DNA of 64,000 nt from Qipengyuania sp. HL-TH1 (lineage in GTDB: Bacteria; Pseudomonadota; Alphaproteobacteria; Sphingomonadales; Sphingomonadaceae). Every line of letters begins with the position of its first letter. Within the stretch, counting starts at the first letter, position 1. Positions 18,302-28,320 of this stretch are shown piece by piece. The notes below the pieces were generated by a model that had not been told where the DNA came from, did not search any database, and worked only from the letters and a program-made list of their open reading frames with translations. The DNA lies in assembly GCF_036365825.1 (NCBI RefSeq), contig NZ_CP142675.1:1116001-1180000 (forward strand), read 5' to 3'. The position numbers and the translations under genes were made by a program.

Positions 18302-18898
18302 ATGAATGGGACGAAGAACTGGATCGCGCCGCTAATGGGCGCTGTTGCTCTACTCTGTGCCACGGGGACTGCCGTGGCCGCAAGCGGATCGTCGCGCTGG
18401 CTTTCGCAGGACAAGCCGATTCCCGCATCACGCTCGATCGATGGTCGGGGAAGCTCGGACGTCCATCTGGCCGCACGCATCCTGCGGACGCACAATGACG
18501 AACGCCTGCGCCTGCGCCTCCAGCCCCTCAAGTGGAACACCCATCTCGAGCGCGAGGCGCAGGACTGGGCGCGTCACTTGTCGCGCAAGGGCATGCTGCA
18601 ACACGCCAGCCAGAAGGGCCGCAACCAGACGGGCGAAAACCTCTGGATCGGCACCGCCGGACACTGGCCGGTTGAAACCATGGTCGGCATGTTCATCGCC
18701 GAGAAAAAGCATTACCGCCACGCGCACTTCCCCGACATTTCGAAAACGGGGAACTGGGCCGACGTCGGGCATTACTCGCAAGTGGTCTGGCGCGACACGC
18801 AGGAAGTCGGCTGCGCGGTGGCCACCGCCGCGGGCAACGATGTGCTGGTCTGCCGGTATTGGCCCGCCGGAAATGTCTGGGGCCAGAAAGCCTACTGA
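18302..18898 (+). CDS. Secreted CAP (SCP/PR1) domain protein
   Basis: A 198-residue protein with a signal peptide (hydrophobic residues about 8-26 ending AVAAS) and one CAP domain. Conserved marks: LRTHNDERLRLRLQPLKW, the helix WARHLSRKGMLQHAS, GENLW, the diagnostic GHYSQVVWRDTQEVGC, and [16 protein letters not shown] at the end. The cavity His and Glu residues expected for the fold are present. Roles of bacterial CAP proteins are poorly defined; some bind lipids or act at the cell surface. It lies opposite to, and between, hemW and rdgB, and overlaps rdgB by 7 bp at the 3' end. Confidence 0.88.
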   Translation: MNGTKNWIAPLMGAVALLCATGTAVAASGSSRWLSQDKPIPASRSIDGRGSSDVHLAARILRTHNDERLRLRLQPLKWNTHLEREAQDWARHLSRKGMLQHASQKGRNQTGENLWIGTAGHWPVETMVGMFIAEKKHYRHAHFPDISKTGNWADVGHYSQVVWRDTQEVGCAVATAAGNDVLVCRYWPAGNVWGQKAY

Positions 18899-19530
18899 GT
18901 TTCCTGGCCGAACTGTTCGGAGACCAGCTTAGCAAACGCATCGGCGCGGTGACTGATCGCGTGTTTCTGCGCCGGTTCGATCTCAGCAAAGGTCTGCTCG
19001 CTGCCCTCGGGCACGAACACCGGATCGTAACCGAAACCCATTTCGCCGCGCGGCGGCCAGGTGAGGCTGCCGGGAGCGGTGCCTTCGTAGACCGCGTGCT
19101 CGCCATCGGGCCATGCCAGCGCCAGCACGCAACGGAACGCGCAGGACCGGTCAACGTCTGGCCCCTGTTCCTGCAACAGCCCCTCGACCTTGCCCATCGC
19201 CATGTACCAGTCGCGGCCCGGATCGCCCTCGAACCACTGCCGCTCGGCCCAGTCGGCGGTATAGACGCCCGGCCGGCCGCCGAGCGCAGCGACCGACAGG
19301 CCGCTGTCGTCGGCCAGCGCGACGATGCCCGACGCCTCCGCCGCAGCCCGCGCCTTGAGCAGCGCGTTCTGGACGAAGGTGGTGCCGGTTTCGGCCGGTT
19401 CGGGCAGACCCAGCGACCCGGCCGACAGGCATTTCATGCCATGCGGCTCGAGCAGCGCGGAAATCTCTTTCAGCTTGCCGGCGTTGTGCGTGGCAATCAC
19501 CAGCGAGCCCGAACCGAGCCGGCGCGTCAT
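18892..19530 (-). CDS. rdgB: dITP/XTP pyrophosphatase
   Basis: A 212-residue house-cleaning enzyme of the Ham1/RdgB family that hydrolyses dITP and XTP so they are not built into DNA. Motifs: [14 protein letters not shown] at the N-terminus, [41 protein letters not shown], and [12 protein letters not shown] with SHRADAF near the end. The ATG overlaps the rph stop by 4 bp, so it is translated from the rph message. Confidence 0.94.
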   Translation of the reverse strand: MTRRLGSGSLVIATHNAGKLKEISALLEPHGMKCLSAGSLGLPEPAETGTTFVQNALLKARAAAEASGIVALADDSGLSVAALGGRPGVYTADWAERQWFEGDPGRDWYMAMGKVEGLLQEQGPDVDRSCAFRCVLALAWPDGEHAVYEGTAPGSLTWPPRGEMGFGYDPVFVPEGSEQTFAEIEPAQKHAISHRADAFAKLVSEQFGQETQ

Positions 19531-20243
19531 TTGCGCGTAGCCTCGTCCTGCGCCTTGAATATCTGCGCGCAGCCCATCTGCGCCAGCCGCAGCAGGCGCA
19601 GGAAGGCTTCCTCGTCATAGGGCGCGCCTTCGGCAGTCGCCTGTGCCTCGGCGATCTTGCCGCCTTCGATCAGCACGAAATTGGCATCGGCATCGGCATT
19701 GCTGTCCTCGGGATAGTCGAGGTCGAGCACGGGCGTGCCCTGGTAGACCCCGCAGGAAACCGCCGCGACCTTCGCGGTGATCGGGTCCTGCGTGATGTCG
19801 CCCGATTTCATCAGCCCGTCGACTGCGAGGCGCAGTGCGACCCAGGCGCCGGAGATCGAAGCCGTGCGCGTGCCGCCATCGGCCTGGATCACGTCGCAAT
19901 CGAGCGTGATCTGCCGTTCGCCGAGCTTCTTGTGATCGACGACCGCGCGCAAGCTTCGTCCGATAAGCCGCTGGATTTCCTGCGTCCGGCCGCTCTGCTT
20001 GCCCTTGGCCGCCTCGCGCTGGCCGCGCGTATGCGTGGCGCGCGGGAGCATCGAATATTCGCCGGTGACCCAGCCTTCGCCCTTGCCGCGCAGCCACGGC
20101 GGGATGCGTTCTTCGACGCTGGCGGTGCACAATACGCGCGTTTCGCCGAAGCTGATCAGGCAGCTGCCCTCAGCGTGCTTGGTGTAACCGGTTTCGATAG
20201 TGATGGCGCGCATTTCGTCGGGCGCCCGGCCGGAAGGTCGCAT
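19527..20243 (-). CDS. rph: Ribonuclease PH
   Basis: A phosphorolytic 3'-5' exoribonuclease of 238 residues that trims tRNA 3' ends. It begins [14 protein letters not shown], has [51 protein letters not shown] and [17 protein letters not shown]. The frame opens upstream at 20306, but the ATG at 20243 has a GGAG six bases ahead and gives the standard family length. It is divergent from hrcA, a common alphaproteobacterial order. Confidence 0.95.
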   Translation of the reverse strand: MRPSGRAPDEMRAITIETGYTKHAEGSCLISFGETRVLCTASVEERIPPWLRGKGEGWVTGEYSMLPRATHTRGQREAAKGKQSGRTQEIQRLIGRSLRAVVDHKKLGERQITLDCDVIQADGGTRTASISGAWVALRLAVDGLMKSGDITQDPITAKVAAVSCGVYQGTPVLDLDYPEDSNADADANFVLIEGGKIAEAQATAEGAPYDEEAFLRLLRLAQMGCAQIFKAQDEATRK

Positions 20244-20293
20244 GGGGTTCTCCATTGCAGTCGAGATCTCGCGAGTGCCTGTGGCGCAAGCCC

Positions 20294-20321
20294 CTTGAGG
20301 CCGCAAGGGGAGTGGTTAGAT
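20294..20321 (+). promoter_or_regulatory. Possible RpoH-type promoter for hrcA-grpE
   Basis: CTTG at 20294-20297 is followed after exactly 17 bases by GTTAGAT at 20315-20321, five of seven matches to the alphaproteobacterial sigma-32 minus-10 consensus CYTATNT. Spacing equals that of the much better dnaK promoter. Transcription would begin about at the ATG at 20329, making the message leaderless or nearly so. Weak evidence by itself. I found no CIRCE inverted repeat here. Confidence 0.35.
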
Positions 20322-20328
20322 AGGGGGC

Positions 20329-21372
20329 ATGAATTCCCCGCCGCTGAACGATCTGACAGAACGCGCCCGCGAGATATTCCGTCTCGTCGTCGAAGGTTAT
20401 CTCGACAGCGGCTCGCCGGTAGGATCGAAAGCGTTGGCGGGCGGCGGGCAGGTCAATCTCTCCCCCGCTTCGATTCGCAACGTGCTGGCCGATCTCGAGG
20501 CGCGCGGGCTGCTTGCGGCGCCGCATACGAGCGCGGGGCGGATGCCCACCGATACCGGATTGCGGCTGTTCGTCGATGCGATGATGCAGGTGGCCGAACC
20601 AACGCGCGAGGAACGCGACGCGATCGAGCAGCGGTTGGGCGAACCCGGTCCGATCGAACGCGCGCTCGAGGAAACCAGCGCGCTGCTGTCCGACCTTTCG
20701 GGGGCAGCGGGCATGGTCATGGTCCCGACGCGCGAGCCGCGTCTGGCGCAGGTCTCATTGACCGCACTCGACACACACCGCGTGCTGGCGGTGCTGGTCG
20801 GCGAAGACGGCCAGATCGAAAACCGCATCATCACGCTTCCCGCCGAAGCACTCGGCACCTCGCTCGAACAGGCCAGCAATTACCTCACCGCACGCAGCTC
20901 CGGTCGCACCCTGGCTGAGGCGGCCAGCACGGTCGAAGCGGAGATCGCCAGCGGGAAGTCCGCGCTCGACGAAGCCAGCAGCGACCTGGTGCGGCGCGGG
21001 CTCGCGACATGGAGCGAGGATGCGGCCAAGCGCCCGGTCATGATTGTGCGCGGGCAGGCCAATTTGCTCGACGAAGCCGCGTTGGGCGATATCGAACGCG
21101 TCCGCTCGCTGCTCGACGATCTCGAAAGCAAGCAGTCGGTCGCCAGCCTGCTCGAACGTGCACGCCGCGCTGAAGCCATGCGGATATTTATCGGCGCGGA
21201 GAACCGGCTGTTCTCACTTTCGGGTTCGTCGGTCATCGCCTCGCCCTATCGCGACCGCGAGGGCAGGGTGGTCGGCGTACTGGGGGTGATCGGCCCGACT
21301 CGGTTGAATTACGCGCGGGTCGTCCCCATGGTTGATTTCACCGCCCGATCCTTGGGCAAACGCATAGGCTGA
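20329..21372 (+). CDS. hrcA: Heat-inducible transcription repressor HrcA
   Basis: A 347-residue repressor with an N-terminal winged helix (LTERAREIFRLVVEGYLDSG, then SPVGSKAL and LSPASIRNVLADLEARGLL) and a GAF-like dimerisation domain (GVIGPTRLNYARVVPMVDFTA at the end). HrcA usually binds CIRCE elements in front of groESL or dnaK; no CIRCE is visible in this window, so its target is probably elsewhere (inference). It is followed by grpE 12 bp downstream. Confidence 0.93.
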   Translation: MNSPPLNDLTERAREIFRLVVEGYLDSGSPVGSKALAGGGQVNLSPASIRNVLADLEARGLLAAPHTSAGRMPTDTGLRLFVDAMMQVAEPTREERDAIEQRLGEPGPIERALEETSALLSDLSGAAGMVMVPTREPRLAQVSLTALDTHRVLAVLVGEDGQIENRIITLPAEALGTSLEQASNYLTARSSGRTLAEAASTVEAEIASGKSALDEASSDLVRRGLATWSEDAAKRPVMIVRGQANLLDEAALGDIERVRSLLDDLESKQSVASLLERARRAEAMRIFIGAENRLFSLSGSSVIASPYRDREGRVVGVLGVIGPTRLNYARVVPMVDFTARSLGKRIG

Positions 21373-21384
21373 CAGGGTTATTAC

Positions 21385-21981
21385 GTGACCGACGAAAACA
21401 ACAACGAACCGCAGAAAAAGGCGGTCGACGACGAAGTGCTACGCGAAATGGAAGGCGTGCCCGAACACCTTCGTGGCGATACCGATGAGGACAGCGAGGA
21501 AAGCTCGCTCGACGATGCACTCGGCAAGCTCAAGGGCGATCTCGAAACCGCGATGCAGGACGTGCTCTACGCGCGCGCAGAGACGCAGAACGTGCGCCGC
21601 CGCCTGGAAAAGGACGTGCAAGATGCGCGCAATTATGCCGCGACCAACTTCGCGCGCGATATCCTCAGCGTGGCGGACAATCTGGCGCGCGCACTCGACC
21701 ATGTGCCCGACGAATTGCGCGAGCACGAGAAGGCCAAGAACTTCATTTCGGGCATCGAAGCCACCCAGCGCGAGCTGGAGAAGGTGTTTGCCGGCAATGG
21801 CATCACGCGCATCGCCGCCAAGGGCATGCCGCTCGATCCCAACCAGCACCAGGCGATGATGGAAGTGCCGAGCGACGAGGTCGAGCCGGGCACCATCGTG
21901 CAGGAAATGCAGGCCGGCTACATGATCAAGGACCGCTTGCTGCGCCCGGCCATGGTCGGCGTGGCGAAGAAGCCGGACTGA
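21385..21981 (+). CDS. grpE: Nucleotide exchange factor GrpE
   Basis: A 198-residue DnaK co-chaperone that releases ADP. It has an acidic N-terminal tail, a long coiled-coil helix (LETAMQDVLYARAETQNVRRRLEKDVQD), and the beta-wing (GMPLDPNQHQAMMEVP, EMQAGYMIKDRLLRPAMVGVAK). It starts with GTG just after hrcA. dnaK, its partner, lies 4.3 kb downstream. Confidence 0.94.
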   Translation: MTDENNNEPQKKAVDDEVLREMEGVPEHLRGDTDEDSEESSLDDALGKLKGDLETAMQDVLYARAETQNVRRRLEKDVQDARNYAATNFARDILSVADNLARALDHVPDELREHEKAKNFISGIEATQRELEKVFAGNGITRIAAKGMPLDPNQHQAMMEVPSDEVEPGTIVQEMQAGYMIKDRLLRPAMVGVAKKPD

Positions 21982-21987
21982 TAGCCT

Positions 21988-22938
21988 GTGCTGAACGGCG
22001 CCCTGACCGGCATTTTTTGGGGCGCCGTTATCTTGTTTCTATGGTGGCTTGGGAGGCGGGCTCAGGCGCGCCCTGTCTCGGCGGTCGCGGACTGGCCTGA
22101 GCAGGTATACTCGTCATATACTGAGGAATTTGATCTCGAGATAAGGGCACGAGACCTTCCCGCTCTGCTCGACGCCGATGGGACTGCTGGTGAGAGCCCC
22201 AGCGGTGATTTCGAGCGGGATATCGATAGGCGAAGGGAAGCATACCTTGCAGCGCGTGCGCACGGTATTTCTCGTTTGGTCGAGTTTCGCCCTCCCAAGC
22301 CACCGGCGTCGGTTTGCCTTCTGATTGATCTGTCTGGATCGATGGCAAAGCGGCTACCGGAAGTGCTAGGAGAAGTCAGGGCAATTTCGGAATGGCTCAC
22401 GAAGCATGAGTCGAACGTAGCGGTGTATGGTTTCACAACCCGCGGCTGGCGGGGCGGTCCGGTACGGAAAAACTGGCTTGCAGATGGATCGCCCGAATAC
22501 CCCGGGCGATTGTGCGCCCTAGTTCACATTGTTGTTTCCGATTTCGGTTCGCCCGGTGGCGACGATGACTGGGATGCGCTGCTCAGGACGGATATTCTTC
22601 GGGAGAACGTCGATGGCGAAGCGCTTCGATGGGCGGCGGACCGATTGGTTCAGGAGCGAACACCCAACAAGATGCTTGTCGTCCTGTCGGATGGGGCGCC
22701 AGTGGACGACGCGACGCTCGCAGCGAACGGGAACAGTTTCCTGTTCAAAGATATGGTTGAGGCCATGTCTGAAATCGAGAAGCGCGAGCATATCACGCCC
22801 ATTGGGATTGGGCTCGACTACCGCGTGAGCGAGTTTTACCCGCAGTCGGGTCTCGTAGAAGAGGGCGGCTCATTGCTCCAAGCAATAATTCCGTTCCTTG
22901 ATGGCACGGCCACTGGCGGGACAAGAACGGAGGGTTGA
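21988..22938 (+). CDS. Membrane-anchored CobT-type VWA domain protein, orphan
   Basis: A 316-residue protein starting with GTG, 6 bp after grpE. Residues about 7-22 (GIFWGAVILFLWWLG) form one membrane anchor. The rest matches the C-terminal VWA domain of the cobaltochelatase subunit CobT: an intact MIDAS motif CLLIDLSGSMAK, ENVDGEALRWAADRL, VVLSDGAPVDDATL and ITPIGIGLDYRV. The CobT chelatase parts are missing and no cob gene lies nearby, so it is not a working CobT. Base composition falls (about 58% GC in 22201-22260, counted) against about 67% around it, which suggests transfer. Function unknown. Confidence 0.75.
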   Translation: MLNGALTGIFWGAVILFLWWLGRRAQARPVSAVADWPEQVYSSYTEEFDLEIRARDLPALLDADGTAGESPSGDFERDIDRRREAYLAARAHGISRLVEFRPPKPPASVCLLIDLSGSMAKRLPEVLGEVRAISEWLTKHESNVAVYGFTTRGWRGGPVRKNWLADGSPEYPGRLCALVHIVVSDFGSPGGDDDWDALLRTDILRENVDGEALRWAADRLVQERTPNKMLVVLSDGAPVDDATLAANGNSFLFKDMVEAMSEIEKREHITPIGIGLDYRVSEFYPQSGLVEEGGSLLQAIIPFLDGTATGGTRTEG

Positions 22939-22940
22939 TA

Positions 22941-24692
22941 ATGCATTGGATTTTTGGGGCGGCCGCATGCGCCCTTGCCGTCGTTTCTGCATCGCCGCTC
23001 GCTGCCGAAGAGGCGGCCGATGCGCGGCTCGCGGCGGTGGCGGACAGCTATTACGATTACCAGCTCGAGCAATTCGGGCTGACCGAAAACGTCAATGGCA
23101 GCACCGAGCGCGGCGCCAGCCTGTGGTCGGTCACGCCCGAAGCGCAGCGGGCACGGGCGGCACGCTACGTAGAATACCTTAGTGAGCTTGAGGCAATCGA
23201 CCGTTCCGCGCTGGGCGCAAAGGGGCGGACCGACGCCTTGGTGCTGCGCACTCTGCTCGAGGCCGAAATCGGTGATGCGCGCTTTGCCGAATGGGAAATG
23301 CCCTTCGACAGCGACAGCAATTTCTGGTCCTATCTGGCCCCGCGCGGCGGCTTCACCACGGCCGAAGAATATCGGAACTACATCGGGCGGATGCGCGATA
23401 TCCCGCGCTATTTCGCCGAGCAGACCGCCAATGCGCGGGCCGGTCTGGCGCGCGGGTTTTCGGTTCCGCGGGTGACGCTGGAAGGACGCGATGTGTCGAT
23501 CGCATCCTATGTCGTCGACGATCCCGAGCAGAGCCCCTTCTGGGCGCCCTTCGCCGATATGCCGCGCAGCATTCCCGCGGACGAGCAGGAGCGCCTGCGC
23601 GAAGCCGGGCGCACGGCAATCGCGAAGCACGTAACGCCCGCCTATGCCCAATGGCTCGCCTTCTTCCGCGAGGAATATCTGCCCAATACGCGCACGACCC
23701 TTGGCGCGAGCGAGTTCCCCGATGGCGCGGCCTATTACGCGCAGCAGATCCGCCAATACACCACGCTCGACCTGACCGCCGAGCAGATCCACCGCATCGG
23801 GCTCGACGAGGTCGCGCGGATCACCGCCGAAATGGAAAAGGTGAAGGACGAGGCGGGCTTCGACGGCACGCTTGCCGAATTCGTCACCTTCCTGCGCACC
23901 GATCCGCAATTCGTGGCGCGCAGCGGCGATGAGCTGATGGGGGTTTCCTCCTATGTCGCCAAGCGCGTCGATGGAAAGCTCGCCGACTATTTCGGCTTCC
24001 TGCCGCGTCACCGGTTCACGATCCGCCCGGTCGATCCGGCAATCGCCCCCTTCTACACCGCGGGGCGCGGCGGGCTCGATGCGTGCCAGATGAACACCTA
24101 CGACCTGCCTTCGCGCCCGCTCTACAACATCCCCGCGCTGACGCTGCACGAATGCGCGCCCGGGCACAGTTTCCAGGGCGCGGTCGCGCTCGAACAGGAG
24201 GAAGCCCCGCGGTTCCGCCGCCAGACCTATTTTTCGGGCTTTGGTGAGGGGTGGGGGCTCTATGTCGAATATCTCGGCGAGGAGATGGGGATCTATCGCA
24301 CGCCCTATGAGAAGTTCGGGCGGCTGTCCTACGAGATGTGGCGCGCGGCGCGGCTGGTGATCGATACCGGCATCCACCACTATGGCTGGAGCCGCGAACA
24401 GGCGGTCGATTACCTGTCGAGCCATACTGCCCTGTCCGACCGCGAAGTGGGCACCGAGATTGATCGCTACATCAGCTGGCCGGGTCAGGCCTTGGCCTAC
24501 AAGCTGGGCGAGATGACGATACGCCGCGTCCGTGCGAAGGCGGAAGAGGAACTCGGCGAAGCGTTCGACATCCGCAAGTTCCACGATGTGGTGCTGTCGC
24601 TCGGTTCGGTGCCGCTGCCCGCGCTCGAAGCGCGCATCAATGCCTTTATCGCCGATGGCGGGCAGGGTTTGCCCGGCGTGACCTACGACTGA
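22941..24692 (+). CDS. Secreted DUF885 family metallohydrolase
   Basis: A 583-residue exported protein (signal peptide residues 1-22, ending PLAAEE). It is DUF885: RQYTTLDLTAEQIHRIGLDEVARI, then a metal-binding HECAPGHSFQG in the place of HExxPGH, and FGEGWGLYVEYLGEEMGIY with the further ligands. Relatives are annotated as dipeptidyl carboxypeptidase-like or lipoprotein hydrolases; the substrate is unknown. It begins 2 bp after the VWA gene. TTG 22935 is an alternative start. Confidence 0.83.
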   Translation: MHWIFGAAACALAVVSASPLAAEEAADARLAAVADSYYDYQLEQFGLTENVNGSTERGASLWSVTPEAQRARAARYVEYLSELEAIDRSALGAKGRTDALVLRTLLEAEIGDARFAEWEMPFDSDSNFWSYLAPRGGFTTAEEYRNYIGRMRDIPRYFAEQTANARAGLARGFSVPRVTLEGRDVSIASYVVDDPEQSPFWAPFADMPRSIPADEQERLREAGRTAIAKHVTPAYAQWLAFFREEYLPNTRTTLGASEFPDGAAYYAQQIRQYTTLDLTAEQIHRIGLDEVARITAEMEKVKDEAGFDGTLAEFVTFLRTDPQFVARSGDELMGVSSYVAKRVDGKLADYFGFLPRHRFTIRPVDPAIAPFYTAGRGGLDACQMNTYDLPSRPLYNIPALTLHECAPGHSFQGAVALEQEEAPRFRRQTYFSGFGEGWGLYVEYLGEEMGIYRTPYEKFGRLSYEMWRAARLVIDTGIHHYGWSREQAVDYLSSHTALSDREVGTEIDRYISWPGQALAYKLGEMTIRRVRAKAEEELGEAFDIRKFHDVVLSLGSVPLPALEARINAFIADGGQGLPGVTYD

Positions 24693-24751
24693 GGAACGGC
24701 GAAGCCGCTCGTCCGTAGGTGATCCGACAGGGACGCAAACGGAGAGATACC

Positions 24752-25045
24752 ATGAACACCAAGCTGTTACTCGCACCCGCGCTACTCGCCTCGAGCCTCG
24801 GACTGGGCGCCTGCGCCCAGAATTACGCGGTCGAGGGCGCAGCTGCCGGCGCGGCTGCCGGTGCCGGGCTGAGCGCACTGCTGGGCGAAGACCTCGAAAC
24901 TTACGCGCTAGCCGGTGCCGCGATCGGCGGGGTGATCGGCTATGTCAGCGACAAGGACGACGATTGCGACGGCTATTACGGCGATGGCCGCTATGTCGAC
25001 GACGACTGCCGTGACGACGATCGCTACGCCCGCTACTGGCGCTGA
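24752..25045 (+). CDS. Small glycine-zipper lipoprotein
   Basis: A 97-residue protein with a lipoprotein signal (LLLAPALLASSLGLGAC) and lipobox Cys at about 21. Next comes a glycine-zipper (AAAGAAAGAGLSALLGE and AGAAIGGVIGYVSD), as in YMGG/Gly-zipper outer-membrane lipoproteins, and an acidic, Tyr/Asp/Arg-rich tail with three Cys-Asp or Asp-rich clusters. Function unknown. It is preceded by GGAGAG and followed by an intrinsic terminator. Confidence 0.7.
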   Translation: MNTKLLLAPALLASSLGLGACAQNYAVEGAAAGAAAGAGLSALLGEDLETYALAGAAIGGVIGYVSDKDDDCDGYYGDGRYVDDDCRDDDRYARYWR

Positions 25046-25080
25046 TCGCCTGGTCGGATGAACATCCGACCGAACGAACA

Positions 25081-25110
25081 AGGGCCGTCCCGCATGGGGC
25101 GGCCCTTTTT
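25081..25110 (+). terminator. Intrinsic terminator after the glycine-zipper lipoprotein gene
   Basis: An 11-bp stem (AGGGCCGTCCC at 25081-25091 and GGGGCGGCCCT at 25096-25106, one G-U pair) with a 4-base loop runs into TTTTT at 25106-25110. A second perfect 9-bp inverted repeat (25052-25060 and 25063-25071) lies just upstream and has no T tract. Confidence 0.85.
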
Positions 25111-25130
25111 GCATCGGCTGCCCGCACTTC

Positions 25131-25586
25131 CTAGCGCTCGGCCCCGGGGAAGCGGACCAGCAGGTCGTATGCTGCGGGATCGGCGATGCCCGCGACCTTG
25201 ACACCATTGCGCAGCCAGAAGGCGTGTTTCACGATCTCGGCCTGCTGCTCGATGCCATAGCGTTCGAGCGGCCAACCGGGTTTGAGCGCATAATCATAGC
25301 GCGCCCATGGCATCCGGCGCGTGACCAAATACCAGTCGCCCCTGGTCTGGACCTGCCAGACATGCACCAGCTCGTGGATCAGCAACCCCTGGCGCAGCAC
25401 ATGCGTGGTCGAGAAATCATCGCAATAGGCATCGCCGCGAGGGTGGAAATGCACGTGTCCGCGCGGGGCCATGGTGATCCGGCGGGGCTGGAAGGGAAAC
25501 CACTTCCGCCGCCGGATCGTCACCCTGGCATAATCGATCGCGTGCCCGAAAACCGATTGGGCGAGCGCAATCTCGCCCGCTGTCAG
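25131..25586 (-). CDS. Vgr-related metallopeptidase-like protein, probable CTG start
   Basis: A soluble protein of about 151 residues with a metallopeptidase-like helix LLIHELVHVWQ (HExxH) and a preceding MAPRGHVHFHP segment. Alphaproteobacterial relatives carry the label 'vgr related protein'; function unknown. An in-frame GTG at 25523 would give only 130 residues. The coding pattern clearly continues upstream (TAGEIALAQSVFGHAIDYAR), with no ATG, GTG or TTG before the stop at 25678. A strong AGGAGG at 25602-25597 sits 10 bases ahead of an in-frame CTG at 25586, chosen here. It lies downstream of the PCuAC gene on the same strand. Confidence 0.65.
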   Translation of the reverse strand: MTAGEIALAQSVFGHAIDYARVTIRRRKWFPFQPRRITMAPRGHVHFHPRGDAYCDDFSTTHVLRQGLLIHELVHVWQVQTRGDWYLVTRRMPWARYDYALKPGWPLERYGIEQQAEIVKHAFWLRNGVKVAGIADPAAYDLLVRFPGAER

Positions 25587-25666
25587 CGGACGTTCCCCTC
25601 CTACGGGGCAGGTTGGCGCGACCGCTTCGTCATGGGCAGCAACCCCCAGCGTGTCGCGCCCATCGC

Positions 25667-26146
25667 TCAGCGTTCGTCACCCGCGGCGCGGACTTCGACC
25701 GGGAAGCTCTTCTGCTTGCCGCCCACAACGGTCAGCGTCATCTCGGCCGTGTCGCCCGCCGCGATTGCCGGGTCGAGATCGAACACCATAACGTGGTAGC
25801 CGCCGGGTTCGAAAGTCTCTTCATCCCCCGCATTGACCAATACCTGGCCCACGCTGTCCATGGTCATTTCGCCATCCATCTGCATCGATGCGTGGAGTTC
25901 TGCACGGCCGGCGCCTTCCACATCGGCGCGGCGGATCGCGTAATTGCGCTCGCCGGTATTGGCGACGGTGAAATAGATCGCGCCCGGATTGCCAGATACC
26001 GCCGGCAGCATCAGGCGTGCGTCGCTCAGTTCCAGTGCGACCTCGTCGACCGCGGGTGCCGCTGCTTCCTCGGCGCCGCCCGAACAAGCGGCCAGTGTAA
26101 CCGTAGCGAAAGCCAGCGCTGCTGGTGCGAAATATGTGAATTTCAT
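25667..26146 (-). CDS. PCuAC-type periplasmic copper chaperone lipoprotein
   Basis: A 159-residue protein of the PCuAC (DUF461) family that carries Cu(I) to the CuA site of cytochrome oxidase in the periplasm. The signal peptide ends in a lipobox, TLAACSGG. The body shows YFTVANTGERNYAI and the metal-binding pattern ELHASMQMDGEM, then GGYHVMVFDL, which gives the His and Met ligands. ATG 26146 has a GAGGGG about 9 bases upstream; ATG 26155 has it too close. It is divergent from dnaK. Confidence 0.85.
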   Translation of the reverse strand: MKFTYFAPAALAFATVTLAACSGGAEEAAAPAVDEVALELSDARLMLPAVSGNPGAIYFTVANTGERNYAIRRADVEGAGRAELHASMQMDGEMTMDSVGQVLVNAGDEETFEPGGYHVMVFDLDPAIAAGDTAEMTLTVVGGKQKSFPVEVRAAGDER

Positions 26147-26194
26147 GGATTTCATCCCCTCTTCGTCCTGCGCAAAAACTAGCGCGCGCTCTCC

Positions 26195-26222
26195 CTTGTG
26201 CCAAGGAAAACCGCACCTATAT
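26195..26222 (+). promoter_or_regulatory. RpoH (sigma-32) promoter of dnaK
   Basis: CTTG at 26195-26198 and CCTATAT at 26216-26222, 17 bases apart, match the alphaproteobacterial RpoH consensus (CTTG, 17-18 bases, CYTATNT) at every defined position. Transcription would start near 26229, leaving a leader of about 95 bases to the dnaK ATG at 26324. Confidence 0.75.
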
Positions 26223-26323
26223 CACGCGGGTAACACACCACCGGATAGAGCCGCCAACCGGTTCCGCCAGCTTTGGGGAACCCAAAGTGCGGTGTCCAAC
26301 GACTTGAAACAGATGGGGAAACC

Positions 26324-28252
<1,929 letters not shown>

Positions 28253-28269
28253 TCGGACGATGAAAAACC

Positions 28270-28305
28270 AATCGCCACCGGTGCCCCAACGCACCGGTGG
28301 CGATT
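28270..28305 (+). promoter_or_regulatory. Perfect 15-bp hairpin between dnaK and dnaJ
   Basis: The arms 28270-28284 and 28291-28305 are exact reverse complements over 15 bases with a 6-base loop (CCCAAC). No T tract follows, so it is unlikely to be a full terminator. It begins 18 bp after the dnaK stop and ends 15 bp before the dnaJ ATG, leaving the dnaJ ribosome-binding site just outside the stem. It may partly stop transcription, protect the dnaK 3' end, or lower dnaJ output. Confidence 0.75.
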
Positions 28306-28320
28306 AGTCATTGGGAAGCC

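Noticed and set aside
20244-20328. A CIRCE element in the rph-hrcA gap.
   Set aside because: I looked for TTAGCACTC-N9-GAGTGCTAA and found no such repeat here or before dnaK.
22836-24878. Long minus-strand open frame of about 680 codons over the DUF885 gene.
   Set aside because: Antisense to a gene with signal peptide and metal motif, with no recognisable protein features.
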